A DNA stretch of 64,000 nt from Porphyrobacter sp. ULC335 (GTDB lineage: Bacteria > Pseudomonadota > Alphaproteobacteria > Sphingomonadales > Sphingomonadaceae): contig NZ_CP078091.1 of the NCBI RefSeq assembly GCF_025917005.1, positions 3,162,001 through 3,226,000 on the forward strand, read 5' to 3'. Positions within the stretch are counted from its first letter, which is position 1. Each line of letters starts with the position of its first letter. The notes under the pieces are model-generated. The model had not been told where the DNA came from, did not search any database, and saw only the letters and a program-made list of their open reading frames with translations. This document shows positions 44,312-51,536 of the stretch, piece after piece. Both the position numbers and the translations under genes were made by a program.

Positions 44312-44874
44312 CAGTCGTCTGCCTTCTCTGTATCTTCGATGAGTTCGTCAGCACCGCTGGTATCCAGCGGGCGGGTGGCGGCGATCAGCGCGTCGGTAAG
44401 GACGAGCTTCGCGGAGTGAATATCAGCGAGCGGCAAGCGCACATCGCCTGCCTTGACCTCGGCAACGAGGATCATACCATCCTCCAGCCCGCCAAGCACG
44501 CCCTTGTTGACGCGCTGGCCGTCATAGCTCTTGTCCATGACAATCCGCACCTCGTGACCGGCCCAGTTCGCGAAATCCTTTTCGCGGGTCAGCGGACGGT
44601 CAATGCCGGGCGAGGAGACTTCGAGGTGGTAGGCGCCTTCGATCAGCACTTCACCCGCCTCTTCCGCAGCGTCGATCACATCCGAAACACGGCGCGACAG
44701 CGCGGCGCATTGATCGATCACAAGCTGCCCGGTGGCCGGATCTTCGGCCATGATTTGCAGCGCCATGCCGCCATCACCAGCCTCGGACGACAGCATTGCC
44801 ACGCGCACCAGCTCAAACCCCAAGGCAGTCGCCTCGGGTTCGATCAGCTGGGTAAGACGCGCGATATCGGCCAT
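44311..44874 (-). CDS. rimP: ribosome maturation factor RimP
   Basis: 187 residues, close to family length. ARLTQLIEPEATALGFELV is the first helix and strand, ALSRRVSDVIDAAEEAG the second helix, and YHLEVSSPGIDRPLTREKDF the strongly conserved SSPGIDRPL motif; the C-terminal domain ends with an acidic tail. It is needed for 30S assembly. ATG at 44874 is chosen because the coding pattern begins there; the in-frame sequence further upstream lacks family character. It is the first gene of the cluster, with the promoter in the 160-base gap upstream. Confidence 0.94.
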   Translation of the reverse strand: MADIARLTQLIEPEATALGFELVRVAMLSSEAGDGGMALQIMAEDPATGQLVIDQCAALSRRVSDVIDAAEEAGEVLIEGAYHLEVSSPGIDRPLTREKDFANWAGHEVRIVMDKSYDGQRVNKGVLGGLEDGMILVAEVKAGDVRLPLADIHSAKLVLTDALIAATRPLDTSGADELIEDTEKADD

Positions 44875-45036
44875 GGAGTCTTTCGTTGCGGGGGCATTGC
44901 ACAAACGCGGTTTTGGGCCGGCCCCCGGAGGCGCCAGCATCCAAACCTTGTCACGACAATGCCGGGATTGGCGGTGCAACTAGTCGCTCAAGTGCGATTT
45001 GGCAAGAGCGAACCGTGCACCTGCGCGGGCCTCCGA

Positions 45037-45438
45037 TCACTTCTCCCCGGTGACCCAGCGCCGCACCTGATCGCGCAACTCGGCGCTTTCGCGTTGGTGC
45101 AAAGTGTCGGCATGATGCCGGACCCGCACCACTGCGCCGTGAGGGAGCGGGGCATCGAAAGCGAGCGCGTTGACCCCGCCGTCGCCGCTTCGCTGGCAGC
45201 GCACCACTTCGCCGAACATTTCAAGCTGCGCGACTGTGAGATAGCCCCCCATTCCCGCGGACATAGGGTTCGCAAGGGCAATGCGTGCCCCGGTCTGCGA
45301 CAGATCGAGCAAGATGCACTCATAGGTGCCGTAGATGGTCGTAAACCGGACCGGGATCGAAAGCCGAAGGCGCGCCGCTGCCCGTCGCCCAATCGGCGCA
45401 ATATCCGTATTCGGCACAGTAAGGGCGGGATCAGGCAT
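45037..45438 (-). CDS. PilZ-domain protein (c-di-GMP receptor candidate)
   Basis: 133 residues that are almost entirely a PilZ domain. RRAAARLRLSIPVRF carries the RxxxR motif at about residues 19-23 and LDLSQTGARIAL the (D/N)xSxxG motif near 45-50, both needed for cyclic-di-GMP binding. The rest is a beta-barrel and a C-terminal helix. It stands alone on the minus strand between rimP and pspF, with its own gaps on both sides. The controlled process is not indicated by the neighbours. Confidence 0.85.
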   Translation of the reverse strand: MPDPALTVPNTDIAPIGRRAAARLRLSIPVRFTTIYGTYECILLDLSQTGARIALANPMSAGMGGYLTVAQLEMFGEVVRCQRSGDGGVNALAFDAPLPHGAVVRVRHHADTLHQRESAELRDQVRRWVTGEK

Positions 45439-45551
45439 AGTGCCCTAGCGTCACAAATTGCGGTGACTATTAGGACATGCCTGACCCTGGGGACATTACC
45501 TAGGGGCGGCCACGGCGCCTGTTCGTCGCTCAGGCGAAGCTGCCGGAGCGG

Positions 45552-46610
45552 TCAGGCGCTGTCGTCCTGCCCCTCCATCAGCGCGTGCTTCCGGATGCAG
45601 TGGCGCAGCTGATCATAGGTCAGTCCGAGCGCACGGGCGGTCTGGCGCTGGTTCCAGCGGTGCTTGCCCAGCGCATGGGAGAGGATCGCTCGCTCGTGCG
45701 CATCGACTGCGGCGCGCAGGTCTTCGACACTGTCGAAGCTGGGCTGCGCCGGAGCGGACGCAGCGCTGTTTGCCGGCCCGGTTCCCCGCGATGCGGAGGG
45801 TCCAGAACTGCGCCGATGCTCGGGTGGACGCGGTCGCCAGGGGCTATCGAACGGGTCGAACTGCACATGCGCGATCGGCATGTCCGGCGATTCCCAGCGA
45901 TAGACCGCGCGCTCCACCACATTGCGCAGCTCGCGGACATTGCCCGGCCAGGGATGATCTTCGAGCGCATCCATGATGTGCGGCGCAAAGCCCGGCCAGC
46001 GCTCCCAATCGAGTTCCGCCGCCATGCGTCGCCCGAAATACTCGGCCAGCACGCCGATGTCGCCTTCGCGCACGCGCAAGGGCGGCAGGGTGATGACTTC
46101 GAAACAGAGGCGGTCGAGCAGGTCGGCGCGGAATTCGCCCGCGGCAGCGAGTGCGGGCAGGTCGTCATTGGTGGCCGCGACAATCCGCACGTCGACCCGG
46201 ATCGGGCGGGAGGCACCGATGCGGGTCACTTCGCCGTATTCAACCGCGCGCAGCAGCCGCTCCTGCGCCCCCATGCTGAGCGTGCCGAGCTCATCAAGGA
46301 ACAATGTGCCCCGGTCCGCCTCCTCGAAGCGACCCGCTCGCGATTTCGTTGCGCCGGTGAAGGCCCCCGCTTCGTGCCCGAACAGCTCGGCCTCGATCAG
46401 GGTTTCGGGCAGCGCCGCGCAGTTCATCGTCACCAGCGGCTCGTCCCAGCGGCTCGACAGGCGGTGAAGGCGTTCGGCGATCAGTTCTTTACCCGTCCCC
46501 CGCTCGCCGATCACCAGCACCGGACGGTTCATCGCTGCGGCGCGACTGGCGCGTTCGACCGCGTCAAGGAAGGCCCCGGACTGACCGATGAATTGGCTCT
46601 CGAGCTTCAT
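45552..46610 (-). CDS. pspF: PspF-type sigma-54-dependent activator
   Basis: A 352-residue AAA+ enhancer-binding protein without an N-terminal regulatory domain, as in PspF. VIGERGTGKELIAERLH is Walker A, FGHEAGAFTGATKSRAG contains the GAFTGA loop at 82-87 that contacts sigma-54, GTLFLDELGTLS is Walker B, and PWPGNVRELRNVVERAV the sensor region. The C-terminal Fis-type HTH is RWNQRQTARALGLTYDQLRH. It is divergent from the psp operon, with the sigma-54 promoter on the other strand. PspA normally inhibits it until membrane stress occurs. ATG at 46610. Confidence 0.93.
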   Translation of the reverse strand: MKLESQFIGQSGAFLDAVERASRAAAMNRPVLVIGERGTGKELIAERLHRLSSRWDEPLVTMNCAALPETLIEAELFGHEAGAFTGATKSRAGRFEEADRGTLFLDELGTLSMGAQERLLRAVEYGEVTRIGASRPIRVDVRIVAATNDDLPALAAAGEFRADLLDRLCFEVITLPPLRVREGDIGVLAEYFGRRMAAELDWERWPGFAPHIMDALEDHPWPGNVRELRNVVERAVYRWESPDMPIAHVQFDPFDSPWRPRPPEHRRSSGPSASRGTGPANSAASAPAQPSFDSVEDLRAAVDAHERAILSHALGKHRWNQRQTARALGLTYDQLRHCIRKHALMEGQDDSA

Positions 46611-46710
46611 GTCCAAACTATAGTGAAAATCCCCAATGCTTGGCAATAGCGACCAACGCCTCCTCCCGTCATTGCGCCGAAAACCGCAGAAATCCGCCAT
46701 TCCCACAGTT

Positions 46711-46726
46711 TGGCACGCCGGTTGCA
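46711..46726 (+). promoter_or_regulatory. sigma-54 (-24/-12) promoter of the psp operon
   Basis: TGGCACG at 46711-46717, four spacer bases, then TTGCA at 46722-46726: an exact match to the sigma-54 consensus TGGCACG-N4-TTGCW. It is 43 bases upstream of the first psp gene and about 100 bases from the divergent pspF start. PspF binding sites should lie in 46611-46710. Confidence 0.93.
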
Positions 46727-46768
46727 AAATACCCGGCAAGACCACGCAATCCACACGGGAGGCCCACA

Positions 46769-46954
46769 ATGATCAACCGCAACGCCGCACAGAGCCGCTT
46801 CTGGAGCTCCAAGCTCGGCCACGCCGCGATGGCCAGCATCGCTGCCATGGTGATGATGATCGCCCTGTCCTCGCAGCTTCAGCCGGGCGCTGCCAACGCC
46901 GCCCCGATCGCCCATCCCGCCCCGGCTTCGGGCGCGATGATCGAGATCGCCTGA
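46769..46954 (+). CDS. small exported or membrane protein leading the psp operon, 61 aa
   Basis: The first gene behind the sigma-54 promoter. A basic start (MINRNAAQSRFWSSKLGHAA) is followed by a hydrophobic Met/Ala-rich stretch (MASIAAMVMMIALSSQL) and then an Ala/Pro-rich tail containing a possible signal cleavage site (AANAAP). It could be a secreted peptide or a single-pass protein. GGGAGG lies eight bases before the ATG. It ends directly before a GTG that opens the frame leading into pspA. No family is recognised. Being first in the operon, it should respond to membrane stress. Confidence 0.65.
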   Translation: MINRNAAQSRFWSSKLGHAAMASIAAMVMMIALSSQLQPGAANAAPIAHPAPASGAMIEIA

Positions 46955-47243
46955 GGTGGGCGATCCGTTTGACCCCCTCGGGCCGGAGCGCCCCTCGCAG
47001 GCTGTCCCCCCTGCCGACGCTGACCGCATCGCACACCCCACACGCGATGCTTTCGACAGCGATGCTCCGGCCCAACCTTCCCGCCTGCTCAGCGCCGGGC
47101 GGCTGTCGCGGCTCGATGAAGAAATCGAAGCCTTGCGCCGCAGCCCCACCCCGACGCAATCTGGTGGACGCACCACCCCGTCGCAGGACGCGCGAGTCGC
47201 GCCTTTCGACCGGGTCAATTCGTTTCTCGATGGAGTAGCCTTC

Positions 47244-47930
47244 ATGGGCATTTTCAGCCGCACCCGCGACATCATTGCCGCCAACTTCAACGATATGCTC
47301 GACAAGGCAGATGACCCGTCGAAGATGATCCGCATGATCATCCTCGAAATGGAGGAAACCCTGGTCGAAGTCCGTGCCAGCGCGGCACGCACCATTGCCG
47401 ACCAGAAGGAAATGCACCGCCACTGCGTCAAGCTTGACCGGCTGCAGGCCGATTGGGGCGAAAAGGCGCAACTCGCTCTCAGCAAGGACCGCGAAGACCT
47501 CGCCCGCGCCGCACTGGTCGAGAAGAAGAAGGCCGGCGACATGGCCGACCAGCTCAAGACCGAAATCGCCGTGCTCGATGATGCCTTGCGCGCTTACGAG
47601 GAAGACATCGCCAAGCTGCAGCACCGCCTGCGCGAGGCCCGCAGCCGCCAGACCGCAATCGCCGCGCGTCTCGAAAGCGCCGAGAACCGCGTCAAGCTGC
47701 GCACGCTGATGAGCACCGAGCGGACCGATGAAGCGCTCGCCCGCTTCGACCAGCTCGAACGCCGGGTCGATTACGCCGAAGGCCGCGCCGATGCCCTGCG
47801 CATTGCCGAAGACGGTCCGCCGTCGCTTGCCGATCAGATTGCCGCACTCGGCGGATCGGATGCGATCGACGATGAACTCGCCGCCATGAAAAAAGCGCTC
47901 GGCAAGGCCGACGACAGCAAGGGGGAATAG
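47244..47930 (+). CDS. pspA: phage shock protein A
   Basis: 228 residues from ATG at 47244, the normal PspA length. MGIFSRTRDIIAANFNDMLD is the N-terminal amphipathic helix; the rest is the long coiled coil (DPSKMIRMIILEMEETLVEV, and so on) of the PspA/IM30/ESCRT-III family. PspA binds stressed inner membrane and also restrains PspF. A GGAG lies eight bases upstream. The frame is open upstream for another 96 codons, from a GTG at 46956; a PspA with that extension would hide the amphipathic helix inside the chain. Confidence 0.93.
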   Translation: MGIFSRTRDIIAANFNDMLDKADDPSKMIRMIILEMEETLVEVRASAARTIADQKEMHRHCVKLDRLQADWGEKAQLALSKDREDLARAALVEKKKAGDMADQLKTEIAVLDDALRAYEEDIAKLQHRLREARSRQTAIAARLESAENRVKLRTLMSTERTDEALARFDQLERRVDYAEGRADALRIAEDGPPSLADQIAALGGSDAIDDELAAMKKALGKADDSKGE

Positions 47931-47933
47931 GCC

Positions 47934-48239
47934 ATGGATTTTGATGTCGTTGTTGTTTTCGCCACATTGTTCATCGGTCTGCCGTGGGTCGTGCTGCACT
48001 ATATGACCAAGTGGAAGACCGCCGCCACCATCACCGCCGATGACGAGGTGCTGCTGGAAGAGCTCTACAACCTCGCCAAGCGGCTTGATGAGCGCATGGA
48101 CACGGTCGAACGCCTGGTCGCCAGTGATGACCCCGCTTTCACCCCCGCCCGCCGCCTGATCGCCGATCAGGAAAAGGATAATCTGCAGCTGCGCGAACTT
48201 GAACAGCTGATCGCCGAAAAGAAGGGAACCCGCGCATGA
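47934..48239 (+). CDS. pspB: phage shock protein B
   Basis: 101 residues. The N-terminal membrane helix (VVVVFATLFIGLPWVVLHYM) is followed by a cytosolic coiled coil with LAKRLDERMDTVERLVASDD at about 48-66, matching the E. coli PspB helix with its ERIQALEAIL-type heptads. It carries a C-terminal extension rich in Gln, Leu and Glu. PspB works with PspC to release PspF from PspA. It begins three bases after pspA, and its stop overlaps the pspC start. Confidence 0.92.
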   Translation: MDFDVVVVFATLFIGLPWVVLHYMTKWKTAATITADDEVLLEELYNLAKRLDERMDTVERLVASDDPAFTPARRLIADQEKDNLQLRELEQLIAEKKGTRA

Positions 48240-48613
48240 ACAGCCCCCGCACCACGCTTTACCGCGACAAGCACAATGCCAAGCTGATGGGCGTGTGCTC
48301 GGGAATCGCCGACTACACCGGTATCAATGTCTTCTGGGTCCGGATGATCGCGTTCTTCTCGATGTTCCCGACCGGCGGCTGGTCGATCCTGGCCTATTTC
48401 ATCGCTGGCTTCGCGCTCAACAAGAAGCCGCCGCATCTCTACCGCGACGAGAGCGAGCAGAAGTACTGGCAGGGCGTCCGGCAGAGTCCGAAGCGCACCG
48501 CCCGCGAAATCCGCGCCAGCTTCCGCGATGTCGACCGCCGCCTCGCCGCAGTCGAAAGCCACTACGTCAGCAGCAACCCGCGCCTGACCGCCGAAATCGA
48601 GCGGCTGCGCTAA
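48236..48613 (+). CDS. pspC: phage shock protein C
   Basis: 125 residues. TTLYRDKHNAKLMGVCSGIA is the PspC domain motif, followed by YTGINVFWVRMIAFFSMF and a second hydrophobic stretch (WSILAYFIAGFALNKKPP). The C-terminal part is a cytosolic helix (TAREIRASFRDVDRRLAAVE) resembling the coiled-coil helices of neighbouring gene products. PspC is an envelope-stress sensor together with PspB. ATGA overlap with pspB and 30 bases before the next gene. Confidence 0.92.
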   Translation: MNSPRTTLYRDKHNAKLMGVCSGIADYTGINVFWVRMIAFFSMFPTGGWSILAYFIAGFALNKKPPHLYRDESEQKYWQGVRQSPKRTAREIRASFRDVDRRLAAVESHYVSSNPRLTAEIERLR

Positions 48614-48643
48614 GCCAAGACACGAGCAACGGGGACTAGAACA

Positions 48644-48958
48644 ATGGATCCTGAACAGATTGCCGTGATGATCCCGATCATCGCCCTGATGATCCCGATC
48701 GTCGCGATCTGGACCAAGCACCAACAGAAGATCGCCGAAATGCAGATCGGTGCCACCGCCGAAAATACCGCTGAAAAGGCTGCGCAATATGCCAGCCACA
48801 TCCAACGGCTTGAAGACCGGGTGCAGGTACTCGAACGCATCGTCACCGACCGCGGCTACGATATCGCCACCCAGATCGAGGCCTTGCGCGACCAGCGCCG
48901 GGTTGATGAACAGGACGCCGGCGTGCCGCTCGGCCTCGAGAAGAAGGAGCGCGTGTGA
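48644..48958 (+). CDS. PspB-like membrane/coiled-coil protein 1, 104 aa
   Basis: An N-terminal membrane helix (IAVMIPIIALMIPIVAIW, residues about 6-23) is followed by a charged helix and the motif RLEDRVQVLERIVTDRG at 55-71, then IEALRD at 78-83. The motif matches the PspB coiled coil (ERxxxLERI) and recurs in the next four genes. It belongs to the psp operon, 30 bases after pspC. No named family is known to me; it may be a PspB paralogue that modulates PspC or PspA. Confidence 0.75.
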   Translation: MDPEQIAVMIPIIALMIPIVAIWTKHQQKIAEMQIGATAENTAEKAAQYASHIQRLEDRVQVLERIVTDRGYDIATQIEALRDQRRVDEQDAGVPLGLEKKERV

Positions 48959-49314
48959 TGGAACCCGCCGACTTCCTCCCCTATCTCGGATGGATCATCG
49001 CCGGCGCCTTCACGCTTGGTGCGGCAGGGATCCTGACCTCGTTCCAGACCACCAGGATGAAGATCAAGAACGGCTACCCGCTTGAAGGCATGTGGGGCCA
49101 GTCGCTGAAGCCCGGCTCCGACAAGGAAACCGCGCACCGCGTCACCTTGCTCACGCAGGAGAACGCCGAACTGCGGGCCGAACTGGGCTCGATCAAGGAC
49201 CGGCTCGGGAATGTCGAGCGGATCGTCACCGATGGGGGGTATCACCTCGGCGCAGAGATTGATGCACTCCGTGACCGTGCGCTGGCAGGCCTCAAGGACA
49301 AGGGAGAGGCGTGA
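48958..49314 (+). CDS. PspB-like membrane/coiled-coil protein 2, 118 aa
   Basis: Membrane helix LGWIIAGAFTLGAAGILTSF at about 10-29, then a basic segment (TTRMKIKNGYPLEG), then a coiled coil with SIKDRLGNVERIVTDGG at 78-94 and IDALRD at 101-106. It shares the RIVTD...I(E/D)ALRD pattern with the previous gene product. ATG at 48958 shares its first base with the previous stop (TGATG), so expression is coupled. A GTG at 48955 is an alternative start. Function unknown beyond the psp context. Confidence 0.75.
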   Translation: MEPADFLPYLGWIIAGAFTLGAAGILTSFQTTRMKIKNGYPLEGMWGQSLKPGSDKETAHRVTLLTQENAELRAELGSIKDRLGNVERIVTDGGYHLGAEIDALRDRALAGLKDKGEA

Positions 49315-49622
49315 TGGGCGAAATGGTGATCATTGCGATGACCGTCGTCGCGATCGTCCTTATCGCTGGCATGAGCTTGAACGGCATCGTCGACAAGGTG
49401 ATGCTCGCCAAGCGGATGCGATACGAGCCGAAGGATAGCCGGCAAGGGTCTGACGTCCGCGAGATCGCTGAACGCCAGCACATGATCGAAGATCGACTGC
49501 GCGTGCTCGAACGGATCGCTACCGACCGGGGCAGCTTGCTTGCCGACGAGATCGATGCGCTGCGCCGCGACACGGTGGCCCTCTCGCCACTGCAACGCCA
49601 GATCGAGGGAGCAGAGCAATGA
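49314..49622 (+). CDS. PspB-like membrane/coiled-coil protein 3, 102 aa
   Basis: Membrane helix VIIAMTVVAIVLIAGMSL at about 5-22, a basic loop (KVMLAKRMRYEPKD), then coiled coil HMIEDRLRVLERIATDRG at 56-73 and IDALRRD at 80-86. It belongs to the same paralogue family as the two genes before it. ATG at 49314 overlaps the previous stop by one base (TGATG). The C-terminal end is a short polar tail (QRQIEGAEQ). Confidence 0.75.
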   Translation: MGEMVIIAMTVVAIVLIAGMSLNGIVDKVMLAKRMRYEPKDSRQGSDVREIAERQHMIEDRLRVLERIATDRGSLLADEIDALRRDTVALSPLQRQIEGAEQ

Positions 49623-49930
49623 GCAGCTGGGCCATCGTCGCACTGGTCGCCATCGTGATCTGGGGGATTGTCGAATCGATCCGGGCGCGGGCCGGGATCA
49701 TCACGGACGAGGACGGCAACCAGAAAATTGCTCCGCGCGAGGATGGGCGCACCGCGGCCGAACTCGAAGCGGCACGGGCCGAATTGGCTGACCTCAAGGA
49801 ACGGGTGAAGGTGCTCGAACGCATCGCCACCGACGGCAATAGCGGCGATGCGCGCGAACGGGCACGGATCGCGTCTGAAATCGAAGCGCTGCGGGGCCTG
49901 CCCGCGCTTAAGAAGGAACAGAGCGAATGA
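49619..49930 (+). CDS. PspB-like membrane/coiled-coil protein 4, 103 aa
   Basis: A short N-terminus and a membrane helix (WAIVALVAIVIWGIVESI, about 4-21), a polar linker with EDGNQKIAPREDG, then DLKERVKVLERIATDGN at 58-74 followed by ASEIEALRG at 85-93. It has a slightly longer insert between the two halves of the motif than the others. ATG overlaps the previous stop (ATGA), and its own stop overlaps the next ATG. Same family and context as above. Confidence 0.75.
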   Translation: MSSWAIVALVAIVIWGIVESIRARAGIITDEDGNQKIAPREDGRTAAELEAARAELADLKERVKVLERIATDGNSGDARERARIASEIEALRGLPALKKEQSE

Positions 49931-50178
49931 TGACGCCCCTTCTCGACCCTTCTGTGATCACTGCCACATCCGGCCTGATCGCCATCATCGTCATCGCTGC
50001 CGCTTTGCTGCGCGGCTGGCAGGGCTGGCTCGACCTGAAGCGGCAGGAACTCGATCGCGGCGTGCACCACCCTGCGACGGCTGACGGCTCCAGTATCGGC
50101 ACCGCCCGGATCGAGCTTGCCGATCTCAAGGAACGCATCCGCAAGCTGGAAGCCATCGCCAGCGGGGTGGAATTGTGA
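49927..50178 (+). CDS. PspB-like membrane/coiled-coil protein 5 (short), 83 aa
   Basis: Membrane helix ATSGLIAIIVIAAALLRGW at about 13-31, then a short helix (LDLKRQELDRGVHH), and a truncated coiled coil ELADLKERIRKLEAIASG at 63-80. The IEALRD half of the motif is missing. It is the last full member of the array; ATGA overlap with the previous gene and a GTGA overlap with the next. Confidence 0.7.
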   Translation: MMTPLLDPSVITATSGLIAIIVIAAALLRGWQGWLDLKRQELDRGVHHPATADGSSIGTARIELADLKERIRKLEAIASGVEL

Positions 50179-50351
50179 GCGGCGCGAAGAACACCGCCGC
50201 GCAGGCCGGTATCGGCCTTGGCACGGCGATCGCGGTGGCGATCAGCTGGAGCGTCAACCAGTCGATAATCTGGGCCATCATCCACGGCTTCTTCAGCTGG
50301 TTCTACGTGATCTACTACGCGCTCACCCGCCCCGGCGGTCTGAGCGGGTAA
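50175..50351 (+). CDS. small membrane protein closing the psp operon, 58 aa
   Basis: A GTG at 50175 overlaps the previous TGA, giving a product with two hydrophobic segments: GIGLGTAIAVAISW and SIIWAIIHGFFSWFYVIYYA. The aromatic second helix and the tail (TRPGGLSG) differ from the coiled-coil family before it. No family is recognised. It is followed by a 44-base gap before sufE. Too short and GTG-started, so missed by simple gene calling, but its overlap and composition support it. Confidence 0.65.
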   Translation: MSGAKNTAAQAGIGLGTAIAVAISWSVNQSIIWAIIHGFFSWFYVIYYALTRPGGLSG

Positions 50352-50395
50352 ATCCCCCCTTTGCGTTGGAGCCGCGCGCTGTTTAAGGGCGGGCC

Positions 50396-50803
50396 ATGCG
50401 CACCCTTTCCGACATTCTCGAAGAGTACGAATTCCTCGAAGGTGACGAGCGGTATGGTCTGCTGATCGAGCTTGGCCGGACGCTTGAGCCCATGCCCGAT
50501 GCGCTGAAAACCGATGCGACACTGGTGCGCGGGTGTTCGGCATCGGTGTGGGTTTACCCGGTGGGGACCGAGGCGGAGAGCCTGCATTTCCTCGCTGACA
50601 GCAACGCCGCAATCACCAAGGGCATCGTCGCGCTGGTGATCGCCGCCGTGCAAGACAGGCCCGCCGCGGAGGTCGCGCAGATGGACGTGATGGGCGAACT
50701 TGCGCCTTTCGATCTGAAAAGCCAGCTGTCGAGCAACCGCACGCAGGGCGTGCCCAACATGATCGCGCTGGTAAAGGAACATGCTGCAAGACTATCCGCA
50801 TGA
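50396..50803 (+). CDS. sufE: cysteine desulfuration protein SufE
   Basis: 135 residues. YEFLEGDERYGLLIELGRTL is the first helix pair and LVRGCSASVWVYP holds the acceptor cysteine at residue 51, which takes sulfur from SufS for Fe-S cluster building. The end QLSSNRTQGVPNMIALVKEH is also conserved. No other suf genes are next to it. ATG at 50396 is 44 bases after the psp operon, so it may have its own promoter. Its stop overlaps the start of a small gene. Confidence 0.93.
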   Translation: MRTLSDILEEYEFLEGDERYGLLIELGRTLEPMPDALKTDATLVRGCSASVWVYPVGTEAESLHFLADSNAAITKGIVALVIAAVQDRPAAEVAQMDVMGELAPFDLKSQLSSNRTQGVPNMIALVKEHAARLSA

Positions 50804-50979
50804 AGGCGACGCATAAGATCATCTATGCGTGCATGGCGACCATGTTCGCAGCGGGGCTTGCAAGCTATCCGCTCCGGATGATCGGTTGGGAGGCCGTCGC
50901 CGGGTTGGTCTTCATTGCCGCAATGGTGACCGCCTGGATCGCTGCAGCCGCAGGATTCTTCGCATGGCTGTGGCGCTAG
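50800..50979 (+). CDS. small membrane protein coupled to sufE, 59 aa
   Basis: ATG at 50800 overlaps the sufE TGA (ATGA). Two membrane helices are visible: IIYACMATMFAAGLASYPL and AVAGLVFIAAMVTAWIAAAA, with the end FFAWLWR. No family is recognised. Co-translation with sufE suggests shared expression, but a functional link is not shown. A 150-base gap follows, containing short tandem copies of GGGGTCTA near 51030-51080. Confidence 0.6.
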   Translation: MKATHKIIYACMATMFAAGLASYPLRMIGWEAVAGLVFIAAMVTAWIAAAAGFFAWLWR

Positions 50980-51130
50980 CGCTCGCAAGACTGTTTCACG
51001 TGAAACAGAGGGGCAAGCGCGGGGCTAGAGGGGGTCAAAGGGGGGTCTAGACGGGGTCTAAACCGATCTGGGGAGGGGTCTAGGCAAGACTTAGCTGCGT
51101 CTCAGCCGATAAAGTGCCATGCCTGTGTGA

Positions 51131-51520
51131 TCACGCATCGGAATTGACAGCAGCCTGCGCCTCGCTGGCGATAGCCACCTCAAGCTGGCGCACCATCTCA
51201 AACGGCCCGCTCCAGTCCGACATCATCCAGTGGCCGGTGATGATGTTGCCATCGGCGCTCAGGCTTCCGGCATAAGCGACCGGCTCTTCATATTCCGCGC
51301 CCGCCGCGTGGTATGTCTTGAGAAAGTCGACAGTTCTGCCCGCGCGCACGCCTTCCAGTGACGCATGAGCGGTACCGCTACGAAACTCGTGCGGTTCCAA
51401 GATGGTACCGCTGATCCGCCCGTCGCGTTCGACAATTTCAGCGACAAATGGCGTTACGGGTCCGGCATCAGGAACGTCCGGATAGGCGAAGACGCCGTCC
51501 CATTTGCCCGATATATCCAC
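51131..51520 (-). CDS. hypothetical beta-rich protein, about 129 aa
   Basis: The product has the pattern MDISGKWDGVFAYPD, then an extended series of beta strands with ISGTILEPHE, VDFLKTYHAAG and GHWMMSDWSGPFEMVRQ. A single small beta-barrel domain is likely. GTG at 51520 is chosen because an AGGG lies eight bases upstream; a longer frame reaches an ATG at 51568 but overlaps crtZ. It follows crtZ on the same strand, so it may be its neighbour in the transcript. No function is assigned. Confidence 0.55.
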   Translation of the reverse strand: MDISGKWDGVFAYPDVPDAGPVTPFVAEIVERDGRISGTILEPHEFRSGTAHASLEGVRAGRTVDFLKTYHAAGAEYEEPVAYAGSLSADGNIITGHWMMSDWSGPFEMVRQLEVAIASEAQAAVNSDA

Positions 51521-51536
51521 CAAGTAGCCCTGCCGC

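Noticed and set aside
42107..44419. Plus-strand open frame across ylxR and nusA
   Set aside because: It runs through two recognised genes on the other strand and has no domain.
51030..51090. Short GGGGTCTA tandem copies after the sufE-linked gene
   Set aside because: Only four or five irregular copies of a short word in a gap; too small and imperfect to call a repeat array.
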